From: an uncultured Roseburia sp.
GTDB lineage: Bacteria; Bacillota; Clostridia; Lachnospirales; Lachnospiraceae
Direction of reading: 5' to 3'
Length of the DNA: 64,000 bases
Assembly (NCBI GenBank): GCA_947642555.1
Contig: CANRSX010000011.1
Location: forward strand, 56,640 to 120,639
In this document: positions 1 to 7,159 of the stretch, one piece after another
Layout of the letters: every line of letters begins with the position of its first letter
Numbering within the stretch: the stretch's first letter is position 1
Program-made: the position numbers and the translations under genes
Notes under the pieces: generated by a model
The model's input: the letters and a program-made list of their open reading frames with translations, nothing else
Databases searched by the model: none
Told to the model about the DNA's origin: nothing

Positions 1-142
1 AACCGTCCGTCTCCACCGTCTCCTTCCCGCAGGAAAATATTCCGCGGATGTACTGCTCCGTAAACGGGTTGCCGTCCGCCGGGCCATGGCAGGTAAACTC
101 CGCCACCCCCCAGCGCTCTACCTGTGTCTCATATGTCACCAT
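1..142 (-). CDS. DUF5060-type glycoside hydrolase-like protein (N-terminus only)
   Basis: The 5' end of a minus-strand gene that runs off the left edge; 47 residues are visible. The reading frame is open and contains ERWGVAEF, then CHGPADGNPF, then an aromatic segment, the pattern I know from DUF5060 domains, which sit at the N-terminus of putative glycoside hydrolases with a TIM-barrel. The ATG at 142 follows a purine-rich GGGAAGGGGAACG stretch; a GTG two codons upstream is also possible. It lies downstream of the LysR gene in the same direction, with a good promoter in between. The catalytic domain lies outside the window, so substrate and activity cannot be read. Confidence 0.7.
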   Translation of the reverse strand, partial: MVTYETQVERWGVAEFTCHGPADGNPFTEQYIRGIFSCGKETVETDG

Positions 143-236
143 ATTCACTCGTTCCCCTTCCCTTTCTGGGCAGATGACCTGCGTTCCCGTTCCTTTTTCC
201 TGTATTTGTCGTCATACTGCCAGAACCGCTATATCC

Positions 237-265
237 ATCTTAAGGGGATCTCGTGTTTCTGTCAA
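237..265 (-). promoter_or_regulatory. Sigma-A-type promoter for the DUF5060 gene
   Basis: On the minus strand a perfect -35 TTGACA (260-265) is followed after exactly 17 bases by TAAGAT (237-242). Transcription would start near 230 and give a leader of about 90 bases to the ATG at 142. The -35 overlaps the last codons of the LysR gene, so the hydrolase gene can be transcribed independently of it. Confidence 0.6.
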
Positions 266-1185
266 TCAGCTTCCTTCCCGATTCTAAAGAATTCGGACAC
301 TTTCGAAAGAATTTCTACATGCCCTGCAGAGCGGAAATACGCCTCCAGCCGGTATACAGGCTCATCCTCCCGCGCCTTCGGCAGGCAGGTTCCGTAGATG
401 TCCCAGGAATAATTTCCAAGAAACGGAATTGTCCGGGCCGCGGCGTACGACTGTCTCGGGAAATCGGGCGTGACGGCCAGCCCATGCTTCTGCATACACA
501 TCTGACGCAGCGTCCCGCCGTCCATCGTCTTTGCGATGATCTGCGGCGTGAATCCCTCCACCTGGCAGGCCGCGATAAAATCATGGTAAATGCGGAACTG
601 CTCGTTCATGACAATCAGCTTTTCGTTTTTTAACATCGGAAGGCTGATCGCCTCCTCCCCGTAAAGCGGATGTCCCTCATAGACCAACAGCACGACCGGG
701 CAGGTGCACATCAGGGACTGGGTCAGCCCCGCGTCCGGCTGCCTGCCGACCACAAGTCCGTACTCAAGCTCCGCGTCGCACAGCTTTTTAATCAGCGTAT
801 CGTTCTCATACTCGCACCACTCCACCTGCATGTCCGGATTTTCCCGGATAAACCCGAACAGCGTCTCGATGGGAAAGAGCTGGAGCACGCCGTTCGCAAA
901 GCCCACGCGAAGCCTTCCCGGCTTTTCCTTTGCCCTCCGGATCTGCTTTTTCATCCGTGCAAGCTCCTCACCGGTTTTCACACACTGTCCGTAAAAAATC
1001 CGGCCCGCCTCCGTTGGGATCACCCCGGCCTTTCCGCGCACAAAAAAAGCCGTGTCAAACTCCTCCTCAAGGCTCTTTAAAATCCTCCCGAGTCCCTGCG
1101 GCGAGATGAACAGCTTTTTTGCGGCGGCGTGGATGCTGCGCTCCTCGCAGACTGCCTTAAAATATTCCATGTGCTTTGTGTCCAT
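262..1185 (-). CDS. LysR-family transcriptional regulator
   Basis: 307 residues, the usual length for LysR regulators. Residues about 1-60 form the winged helix-turn-helix: an AAKKLFISPQGLGRILKSLE-type recognition segment followed by FVRGKAGVIPTEAGRIFY, which matches the LysR wing. The rest (about 88-295) is the periplasmic-binding-protein-like effector domain. The effector is not predictable. It lies upstream of, and reads toward, the DUF5060 glycosidase gene, so a role in polysaccharide use is possible but is only inferred from position. The minus strand upstream has a TATACT-like -10 near 1245. ATG start with a GGGGAGTGAT ribosome binding site. Confidence 0.88.
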   Translation of the reverse strand: MDTKHMEYFKAVCEERSIHAAAKKLFISPQGLGRILKSLEEEFDTAFFVRGKAGVIPTEAGRIFYGQCVKTGEELARMKKQIRRAKEKPGRLRVGFANGVLQLFPIETLFGFIRENPDMQVEWCEYENDTLIKKLCDAELEYGLVVGRQPDAGLTQSLMCTCPVVLLVYEGHPLYGEEAISLPMLKNEKLIVMNEQFRIYHDFIAACQVEGFTPQIIAKTMDGGTLRQMCMQKHGLAVTPDFPRQSYAAARTIPFLGNYSWDIYGTCLPKAREDEPVYRLEAYFRSAGHVEILSKVSEFFRIGKEAD

Positions 1186-1263
1186 AATATCACTCCCCTG
1201 CGGTGTCCGCAGTAATGGCAGAAGTTCCTGTTGTTCTTATAGTATATCATACTTCTCTTTTAT

Positions 1264-1292
1264 TTGAAATATTTTTACGAAATATGTAGAAT
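1264..1292 (+). promoter_or_regulatory. Promoter of the Fst-like toxin mRNA
   Basis: TTGAAA (1264-1269), 17-base spacer, TAGAAT (1287-1292). Predicted start near 1299, giving a leader of about 60 bases before the toxin ATG at 1362. Confidence 0.6.
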
Positions 1293-1361
1293 ATTATCAC
1301 AATACATGTTATTATTTTTTTGTTGTCCTGCCGATACCTGGCAACGGGAGGAGGTGTTCAT

Positions 1362-1460
1362 ATGGAAGTTGTAATCACTTTTTTAGTCGCTGTTACGGCT
1401 GGTGTAGCCTGCCACTACATCATCAAATGGTTAGACAGCGACTCTGAGGACAACAAATAA
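1362..1460 (+). CDS. Fst/Ldr-like type I toxin peptide (32 aa)
   Basis: A 32-residue peptide: a hydrophobic membrane segment (about residues 3-22, VVITFLVAVTAGVACHYII) followed by KWLD and a short acidic/polar tail ending in K. This layout, one membrane helix plus a charged C-terminal tail around 30 residues, is that of the Fst/Ldr family of type I toxins, which insert in the inner membrane. The ribosome binding site GGGAGGAGG lies about 8 bases before the ATG. The gene has its own promoter, is followed by a bidirectional hairpin, and faces a strong antisense promoter, the layout of the par (Fst) locus. No similarity search was possible; the family call rests on architecture and peptide pattern. 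Confidence 0.68.
   Translation: MEVVITFLVAVTAGVACHYIIKWLDSDSEDNK
1369..1382 (+). repeat. Direct repeat DRa (toxin start region)
   Basis: TTGTAATCACTTTT, with an upstream CATATGGA box, covers codons 3-7 of the toxin gene. An identical 14-mer occurs at 1553-1566. Because the two copies are in the same orientation but transcribed from opposite strands, the antitoxin RNA can base pair with the toxin start region. Confidence 0.75.
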
Positions 1461-1489
1461 CCTGGTGGGTGCTTTGCCACTATAAAAGA

Positions 1490-1540
1490 AAAGAAGAATC
1501 CCCGAACCGTACGGCAATACGACTCGGGGATTCGTTCTTT
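1490..1540. terminator. Bidirectional terminator shared by toxin and antitoxin RNAs
   Basis: Arms GAATCCCCGA (1496-1505) and TCGGGGATTC (1524-1533) are perfectly complementary, extended by AAAGAA/TTCTTT outside and CCGTACGG inside. T-rich on both outer sides, better on the minus strand. It lies between the convergent promoters, as in par loci. Confidence 0.72.
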
Positions 1541-1552
1541 GTCCATATGGAC

Positions 1553-1566
1553 TTGTAATCACTTTT
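1553..1566 (+). repeat. Direct repeat DRb (antitoxin 5' region)
   Basis: Second copy of TTGTAATCACTTTT, again preceded by CATATGGA, lying just downstream of the antisense transcription start (near 1570) on the minus strand. Partner of the repeat at 1369-1382. Confidence 0.75.
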
Positions 1567-1576
1567 GCCTGCTGGC

Positions 1577-1605
1577 ATTATAACATATGCAATTTATTTT
1601 TTCAA
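1577..1605 (-). promoter_or_regulatory. Strong antisense promoter for the antitoxin RNA
   Basis: Minus strand TTGAAA (1600-1605), 17-base spacer, perfect TATAAT (1577-1582). It is stronger than the toxin promoter by consensus match, as expected when the antitoxin RNA must be in excess. Confidence 0.75.
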
Positions 1606-1666
1606 TATTCAATCCTTAGTTTCTGCATTTTTTTACGCAGCCGTCCCATATTCCTGACAGAAAACA

Positions 1667-1858
1667 TCAGGAAAACGTAATTTCCTGTAGCGAATCATCC
1701 ATGTACTGCTCCGCGATCCGATCCTCCAGTTCCCGGATCCGGCGATCCAGGCAGTTTCTTCTCCATGTAACTATAGCCACAATTGTCGCAAACACCAAAG
1801 CCGCCGCCAGATCCCACCAGCAGAAGCCCATCGTGACCTGCCTGACAAAACCTGTCAT
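1667..1858 (-). CDS. Small single-pass membrane protein
   Basis: 63 residues from the ATG at 1858, chosen because GGAGGG stands six bases upstream; a longer reading from 1927 lacks such a site and would overlap the gene before it. One membrane segment (about residues 14-32, rich in A, V, F, I) is followed by WRRN and a charged, probably coiled-coil tail (RRIRELEDRIAEQYMDD), so the C-terminus is likely cytoplasmic. Last gene of a probable three-gene unit with the large surface protein. Function not recognised. Confidence 0.55.
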   Translation of the reverse strand: MTGFVRQVTMGFCWWDLAAALVFATIVAIVTWRRNCLDRRIRELEDRIAEQYMDDSLQEITFS

Positions 1859-1916
1859 GTTTCCCTCCGTTCCCGGGTGTCCGCCCTTTGGCTCTGTCCC
1901 GCCACTTTTAAATGCA

Positions 1917-2255
1917 TCAATGATCACTGTCGTGCCATCCTGTCACGGAATGATACCTGGCCTGAAGTTCCGCCAGCCGTTTCCGCTTTTTCTGAATACC
2001 GGCGGCGCCACAGATTCCTGTAACGCCCGCCATGACAGACAGCAGACCGTGCAGGATACAAAAGGAATGTTCTTCCGGGCCCGATTCTGCAAGCGGTACT
2101 TCCGGTATTTCCTCCGATACCACTGTGATGATCACAGTTTTCTGATCTTCTGGCTGTGAAATGGCGGAATCTTCGTCTTTCGCTCCCTGTGCCCAGACAG
2201 GCGTTCCCATCAGAACAATGCAGATCAGCAATATCAAAAACCGTACCGCTTTCAT
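1917..2255 (-). CDS. Small secreted/membrane protein of the surface-protein operon
   Basis: About 112 residues. The N-terminus KAVRFLILLICIVLMGTPVWAQ is a clear signal peptide with cleavage after AQ or WA. A short acidic region follows, then a second hydrophobic stretch (about residues 67-88, LHGLLSVMAGVTGICGAAGI) and a basic end with QKKRKRLAELQARYH. Start: ATG at 2255 has AAAGG nine bases upstream; ATGs at 2261 and 2264 are in frame. It lies 10-20 bases after the large surface protein gene and overlaps the region before the next small gene, so the three are probably cotranscribed. Not recognised; it may act in export or anchoring of the large protein (inference). Confidence 0.55.
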   Translation of the reverse strand: MKAVRFLILLICIVLMGTPVWAQGAKDEDSAISQPEDQKTVIITVVSEEIPEVPLAESGPEEHSFCILHGLLSVMAGVTGICGAAGIQKKRKRLAELQARYHSVTGWHDSDH

Positions 2256-2274
2256 AACCATCATCCTTTCATCT

Positions 2275-5200
2275 TTACTGCCGCTCTTCCTCTTTCTTTC
2301 TTCTCTTCATCAGAAGAATAAAGAAGAATATCACAGCCGCCGCGGCAAATAATACGATCAGATATCCGAGCCAGTGCGAAGACGCCTGTGCCTCCGGCTC
2401 GCCGGACGCAAGGGGAACCTCGTCCTCTTCAACCTTCACGAGTTCGTCGTCCTCTGTTCCGTTTTCCTCCGATGCATCCTCACCCTCAGGCGCCGCTGCC
2501 GGAACCTCATTGTCCGCGATCTCCTCCGGCGCATCTGCCGGATCCGTGTCATCCACAGGCTCCGTCACAGCTGCCTGTGCCGTACCGGCCGGCCGTGCCG
2601 TCGTATTTGCCGGCGCTGCCGCTATAGTTGTATCCTGTGCTGCCGGAGCGGAAGGCGGATAGTAGACATATGCCGGCGGGTAATAAACATTGCCGGCCGC
2701 TGTCCCTGTGTCGGAAGACGGCGGTGTTACCGTATTGTCACCGGTTCCCGGTTCCGGGGCGGGGGTGGGTTCCGGCGTGGGGGTGGGATCCGGCTCAGAG
2801 GGCTCTTCCTTCTCCGTCACCTTATTATTTTTGATCTCAAGTCCTTGCGCAAGATACTGCTCAAAGGACTCTGTCGGTCCGTATATGGCCACACCTGCTG
2901 TAATCAGCGCACTGCCTGCCGGTTCCGCCGGCTGTTCGCCGCCTTCCCCGTTATAGGCGATCACAATTCCGTCTGTTGTTGTGATCACTGCGTTTCCACC
3001 AATATGTATGGACAAATTGTCTCCACTTGTCCACTTCCCACTGCCTGCCTGATAATAATTATTTCCCTGAATCACTGCACAGTCGATTGTCCCGCCTGTT
3101 ATCTCCAGGTGCGATTCCGCGATAATACCCGATAATTTCTCAGACGTATACTCTGTCGTGTATGAGGTAACGCGGTTTCCTGTAAGCGTACCGCCCGAAA
3201 TCGTCGCCTTCGACCAGTTCTGAAGCATCTGACTGTTCGCGGAACGGATCACTGCGGAATCTTTGATCACCAGCGATGTCGCGCAGTACTCATTTTTCAC
3301 CGCTGTCATGTCATCCTGGCAGATTACGCCGCCACTGATCGTCATCTCTGCGTTGTTAATGATCATCGAACTGAAGATGGATGTATTTGTAATCTCCCCT
3401 CCTTCGATGTTCATCGTACCATTGTTTACAATCACATAAAACGAATTTAAACCCGAATCTCCTTTTTTCCCGTTCTCCTGACTGCGGGTAAATTTTCCAC
3501 CACTGATCGTTACTGCTCCGCCAGCCTGATTTCTGACAACCGCCTTCTGATGAGACACATTATCTGCCATGCCGTCTCCGGTGATGGTCAGTATACCGTA
3601 ATTGGTAATCGTATCCTGCTTCTCTGTATTCGTCAGTGTGTGCCCGTTAAGATCAAGCGTGATATTCGCATCAGCCGGAATCACAATACTTTCTACTACA
3701 TTCGCCTGCAATACGATTGTTTCACCGTTTGCATTTGCGATCGCATCGGCAAGTGTCGCATATGTCGTCTCTCCGGCTTTGGCAACAATTTCCGCTTTTA
3801 TCTGATATAATCCGTCTGAACCCTGAACAACTGTAAACCCATCTTCTAATATGTTTTCATCAATCTTTGAGAATGATCCGCCATGTACAATCGGATAACC
3901 TGTCGTTCCGCCTATTTCAATCGCGGACTTCTCCGTATTGGCAGTCTTATAGACACCGCCGTTAAACGTAACGGTTGCCGGGAGCTTTTTCCCTCCGTCC
4001 TTGTCATTGCCAACCAGTACTGCTGTTTGCGATCCCTCTGTCTCAAATGTACCGCTGTTTACAATACATGTAACATTTTCCTGCTCTCCGGCTACATAAA
4101 GCGCATAGAAAACACTGCTATGGTTCTGTGCGCACGGAACCGTCTTAAAAGAACCACCGTTCACTTCCAGATAGCCCGCTGATGCAGACAAGGCTCCCTG
4201 TGTTCCGATAAACTCTCCGCCATTTATTACCATATGTGATGCAGCTGTCGTATTTCTTATCGTATATGACCAATGAGCTCCATCACAACTGCTGCAGGTA
4301 GTTCCGATATAGGTACCATTGTTAATCGTCACCGTTCCTTCATTACAAATTGCACAGGTAGCGCCTTCAAATTTACCATTATGAATGGTAAGCACAGCCT
4401 GATCCCCTGTGTTGCGAATCGCGGATCCGTCTGCTTTCCAGTGACCTTTGAATGTGCCACTTTCAATCGTCAGTGTTCCCTTATTGTTAATCGCGCCATA
4501 ACCGCCTGACTCACTTGCAGATGAATCAATCGTACCGTTTCCGGTTACAATCAGAGAACCTTCATTTATAAACGGCCTTCCTTCAAAATCTGGCTCCACT
4601 GTAACGGAATGCCCTGCCATATCAAGTCGGATTTTCTTTCCGGCAGGTATTACCACAATCTCGCCCTTTTTGCAGACAATATCTGCATTCAGAGTAATCG
4701 TCGCCTCTGTCTGCGCATCTGCAGGTACTGCTTCGACCGCCTCATTCAGCGTCGCCTCATCCACCGCGATATACGGATCCGCCTCCGTGCCGCTGCCTGT
4801 CAGCGTACCCGTCAGCATCGCCTCCGGGCTGAAAAACGCCGCAATCGCGTCCAGCTTCGCCGTATCCAGCGCAAGCCCCTCCGCCAGCGCGAGGATCTCG
4901 CTTACCTCGGCGTACAGCGCTTCCAGTTCCTCATCGCCCATACCGGCCAGCTCCTCCACCGAAGGAAGCGCGTCGATCCGTGCCTGAAGCGCTGCGGCTT
5001 CATCGCTCATATCCGGATCCGTATTCTCCGTATCACCCTCCTCGTCCGGTGATACGGCATCCGGATCCTCATCCTGCAGCTCATCTTCATCTGCCGGTAC
5101 TATAGAGACATCCGAAGCTGCCGCATCCGGCGACTTCAAAGTATTGCCAGCAGACGCAGAAGCTGCCGGTGTCTCCGTCTGATTCTCTCCCGGCAACGCC

Positions 5201-5625
5201 GGTACCTCCGTCACATCCGCAGGCGTTACATCCGACGGCTCCGTCGCGGGGGTCTCCGTCCCTTCCACCGGAGCGACCGTTTCTGTCCCAGTCGTATCTT
5301 CCGTCGGCGTGACTGCCTCACCGCCCGCTTCCGACTCTGCCGGCGCGGAAGCGTCGCCTGTCCCCTGCTGCACTGCCGTACCGGCAGGAACCTCTGGATC
5401 TGCCGGCGTCACATCACTGCCGGCTCCCGGCTCGTCCGTGACCGTAATCGCTCCATCTTCATCCCCTGCCATGGTTTCCGTCACATCCGCCGGCGCAGAG
5501 TCCTGCGTATTCCCGGCATCGTGAGAACCTGTCTCTGCAAATGCTGTGATACTCATCGCCAGCACCAGTATTGCAGAAAACACAATCGCAGAGAATTTCC
5601 GAAACCCTGTGTTTCTTTTCCTCAT
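2275..5625 (-). CDS. Large beta-helix surface protein with C-terminal membrane anchor
   Basis: 1116 residues. Signal peptide at 1-30 (basic RKRNTGFRK, hydrophobic core, cleavage near AFA-ET). Residues 31-225 are low-complexity, rich in T, A, E, P and D (mucin-like stalk). Residues about 265-935 are a long run of short repeats with G-x-I/F strands and phrases such as NNGTMNIEGGEI, ITGGT and NEGTVTINNGT, typical of right-handed parallel beta-helices; two turns contain paired ANxTLDxNGHT-like units. A proline-rich linker (PTPTPEPTPAPEP, then YYPP repeats) leads to an acidic stretch and a membrane helix (about 1084-1106) followed by KRRKKEEE. No LPxTG motif is visible, so it is held by the helix rather than by sortase. 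Start has AAAGGTGAGG. First gene of a three-gene unit; adhesion or carbohydrate binding is plausible but unproven. Confidence 0.82.
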   Translation of the reverse strand: MRKRNTGFRKFSAIVFSAILVLAMSITAFAETGSHDAGNTQDSAPADVTETMAGDEDGAITVTDEPGAGSDVTPADPEVPAGTAVQQGTGDASAPAESEAGGEAVTPTEDTTGTETVAPVEGTETPATEPSDVTPADVTEVPALPGENQTETPAASASAGNTLKSPDAAASDVSIVPADEDELQDEDPDAVSPDEEGDTENTDPDMSDEAAALQARIDALPSVEELAGMGDEELEALYAEVSEILALAEGLALDTAKLDAIAAFFSPEAMLTGTLTGSGTEADPYIAVDEATLNEAVEAVPADAQTEATITLNADIVCKKGEIVVIPAGKKIRLDMAGHSVTVEPDFEGRPFINEGSLIVTGNGTIDSSASESGGYGAINNKGTLTIESGTFKGHWKADGSAIRNTGDQAVLTIHNGKFEGATCAICNEGTVTINNGTYIGTTCSSCDGAHWSYTIRNTTAASHMVINGGEFIGTQGALSASAGYLEVNGGSFKTVPCAQNHSSVFYALYVAGEQENVTCIVNSGTFETEGSQTAVLVGNDKDGGKKLPATVTFNGGVYKTANTEKSAIEIGGTTGYPIVHGGSFSKIDENILEDGFTVVQGSDGLYQIKAEIVAKAGETTYATLADAIANANGETIVLQANVVESIVIPADANITLDLNGHTLTNTEKQDTITNYGILTITGDGMADNVSHQKAVVRNQAGGAVTISGGKFTRSQENGKKGDSGLNSFYVIVNNGTMNIEGGEITNTSIFSSMIINNAEMTISGGVICQDDMTAVKNEYCATSLVIKDSAVIRSANSQMLQNWSKATISGGTLTGNRVTSYTTEYTSEKLSGIIAESHLEITGGTIDCAVIQGNNYYQAGSGKWTSGDNLSIHIGGNAVITTTDGIVIAYNGEGGEQPAEPAGSALITAGVAIYGPTESFEQYLAQGLEIKNNKVTEKEEPSEPDPTPTPEPTPAPEPGTGDNTVTPPSSDTGTAAGNVYYPPAYVYYPPSAPAAQDTTIAAAPANTTARPAGTAQAAVTEPVDDTDPADAPEEIADNEVPAAAPEGEDASEENGTEDDELVKVEEDEVPLASGEPEAQASSHWLGYLIVLFAAAAVIFFFILLMKRRKKEEERQ

Positions 5626-5904
5626 ACTACCTCACCTTTCTGTGCTGTTGTTCCCGGAAGTTTTTCACCTATATTCGTAATAAGTTCCTGCTCCCGATGC
5701 TGCCATGCTCCTCCTGTGCCGCCAGCACCCTGCACAGCTGCCCGCCGGTTCCGCGGCATTCGAAGCACAAAACGGAATCTGCATTTCCGCTTCTATATGG
5801 GAAGAGTATATGAGGGAAGAAAAAGGGTCATATTTTTTTCATTTTTGTGAAATGATACAAATTTTTCATGAAAATGCAATTTTTTTATCGCAATCCGCTT
5901 AGAT

Positions 5905-5914
5905 GTGTTATACT
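5905..5914 (+). promoter_or_regulatory. Extended -10 promoter of the ECF sigma gene; 5626-6035 intergenic region
   Basis: TGTTATACT (TG-n-TATACT; the -10 hexamer is 5909-5914) on the plus strand, without a clear -35, about 120 bases before the sigma gene. The roughly 400-base divergent gap also holds A/T-rich stretches at 5826-5890 (including CATTTTTGTGAAATG) from which the surface protein operon could be transcribed leftward. I see no convincing second promoter and no gene in this gap. Confidence 0.4.
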
Positions 5915-6035
5915 GAACCCGGCTGACTGATCCGTTTTTTCAGCTGCCGCATGAAAGCAATGGCAGAACGGAGCGGACAGAACCGCATGAAACCGACAGA
6001 TAAAAGGGACGAGATGAGAGGAGGTGAGGCAGCCG

Positions 6036-6623
6036 ATGTCTGCACTGGATTTTGACTACCTGGCAAAGCTGGCCTCCCTCGCAAAGGCAGGAGATAAGGA
6101 TGCCTTTTCCGAACTGTATGCCGCGACTTACCAGCGGCAGTACCTTTATGCCCTCCGCTATCTCGGCGACGGGTATCTCGCGCAGGATGCCCTGCAGGAA
6201 ACCTATATACTCGCGTTTCGAAATCTTGACAAGCTCAAAAATCCGGCTCTGGTGTATGCATGGCTCAACCAGATCAATTTTCGTGTATGCTTCAATATGC
6301 AGAAAAAACATCAGCTTCATCAAAGTGAGCTTGGCGGAACGGACCGCGAAGCTGACGTAAATCCCCCGCCATCGGAGCAGATCTCCCCGGACGGCAGCCC
6401 GGAGGAACAGCTTCTCGCATCCATAGACCGCGAATATCTCATGGATCAGATCTTAAAGCTTCCCTACACGGAATCCCAGGCAGTGATTCTGAAATATTAC
6501 CGCGGCCTGAAATACAAAGAGATCGCCCGGCTGTTAGATCTCAGCAGCAGCTCGGTCAAGCGCTATTTAAAACAGGCCCGCAGAAAGCTGGCGAACATGC
6601 TGGCGGAGGATCTGCGGGAATAA
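6036..6623 (+). CDS. ECF-type RNA polymerase sigma factor
   Basis: 195 residues. Sigma region 2 at about 15-75 (DAFSELYAATYQRQYLYALR, then LGDGYLAQDALQETYILAFR); a P-rich linker; sigma region 4 at about 138-190 with LPYTESQAVILKYY, LKYKEIARLLDLSSSSVKRY and QARRKL, the helix-turn-helix that binds the -35. ATG at 6036 preceded by AGGAGGTGAGG at proper distance (a GTG at 6024 lies inside that site, so it is unlikely). No anti-sigma gene follows; the next sequence is a convergent remnant two bases away. The large surface protein gene is divergent from it and may be a target, but I cannot see a matching promoter motif. Confidence 0.87.
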   Translation: MSALDFDYLAKLASLAKAGDKDAFSELYAATYQRQYLYALRYLGDGYLAQDALQETYILAFRNLDKLKNPALVYAWLNQINFRVCFNMQKKHQLHQSELGGTDREADVNPPPSEQISPDGSPEEQLLASIDREYLMDQILKLPYTESQAVILKYYRGLKYKEIARLLDLSSSSVKRYLKQARRKLANMLAEDLRE

Positions 6624-6624
6624 A

Positions 6625-7014
6625 TCATTCCCCGGCCGCCCCCTTTTTCACCCTGGCCTTTTTCTGAAAAAACGCAATCCCGTAACAGAAAATCTGCTCA
6701 TATCCATACAGCCCTTCCGCATATTTCTGGCCGACGATCTGCCGGAGGGCCTCATCGCAGTCCGCGTCCATATCCGCTTCTTTTTGTGACTTTTTTGCCC
6801 CGATCACGATTGCCCTGCGGTTGTCTTTGTCCTTCAGCAGAAGATCCGGCCGTCCCAGGCCGTGTTCTTTGTTGGATTCAACTCCGTATCCTCTTCCGAC
6901 AAATGTCCCTGCCAGAAACGCGTGATAATAATCCTCATGATAATGCTCCGGCATTCTTCCCGCCCACAACGTGGGCGTGCTCTCCTTTGCTATGCGGAGA
7001 CAGCCGGTAATCAC
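6625..7014 (-). pseudogene. Remnant of a DUF1703 (PD-(D/E)XK) AAA-ATPase-like protein
   Basis: Only the C-terminal 100 or so residues of this family are present: YHEDYYHAFLAGTF, VGRGYGVESNKEHGLGRPDL, a nuclease-like strand, then CDEALRQI and YAEGLYGYEQIFCYGIAFF. The family normally has an N-terminal AAA-like domain of several hundred residues before this; it is absent. The nuclease core should read roughly D...(I/V)xExKKS; here it reads VIGAKKS, so the catalytic Glu is lost. Both facts argue for a decayed fragment. The 3' end is two bases from the convergent sigma gene. Confidence 0.7.
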
Positions 7015-7089
7015 CGCAAATTTCAGAGATGGAAAAAAACGTCTCCTGATGCTGAATGGTCATAAGAGACAGAAAAGATCAATCTACAG

Positions 7090-7124
7090 AAAAACGGCGC
7101 GGCCCCCATCCCGGAACCGCGCCG
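7090..7124 (-). terminator. Intrinsic terminator of the flavin oxidoreductase gene
   Basis: Arms CGGCGCGG (7095-7102) and CCGCGCCG (7117-7124), 14-base loop, followed on the minus strand by TTTTT. Lies about 35 bases past the stop codon of the gene at 7160. Confidence 0.75.
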
Positions 7125-7159
7125 CAGTACCTTCCCAAAGGAAAGGCGCACCCTTATGT

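Larger units (their letters stand above)
1481..1570 (-). ncRNA. Antisense antitoxin RNA of the Fst-like module
   Basis: Inferred RNA from a consensus promoter (1577-1605) reading leftward into the shared hairpin at 1490-1540, about 80-90 bases long. Its 5' end carries the complement of direct repeat 1553-1566 and so complements the toxin mRNA over its start codon region. This is how RNA II of the par/Fst system blocks translation of RNA I. The end is placed after the hairpin, where the minus strand runs into a T-rich stretch. Confidence 0.6.

Noticed and set aside
253..1080. Long open frames on the plus strand opposite the LysR gene
   Set aside because: They have no ribosome binding sites or recognisable domains and mirror a clear LysR gene; G+C-rich third positions make such shadows common.
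2374..3135. 253-codon open frame opposite the big surface protein
   Set aside because: Composition is Arg/Cys-rich as expected for the reverse of a low-complexity gene; no start signal.
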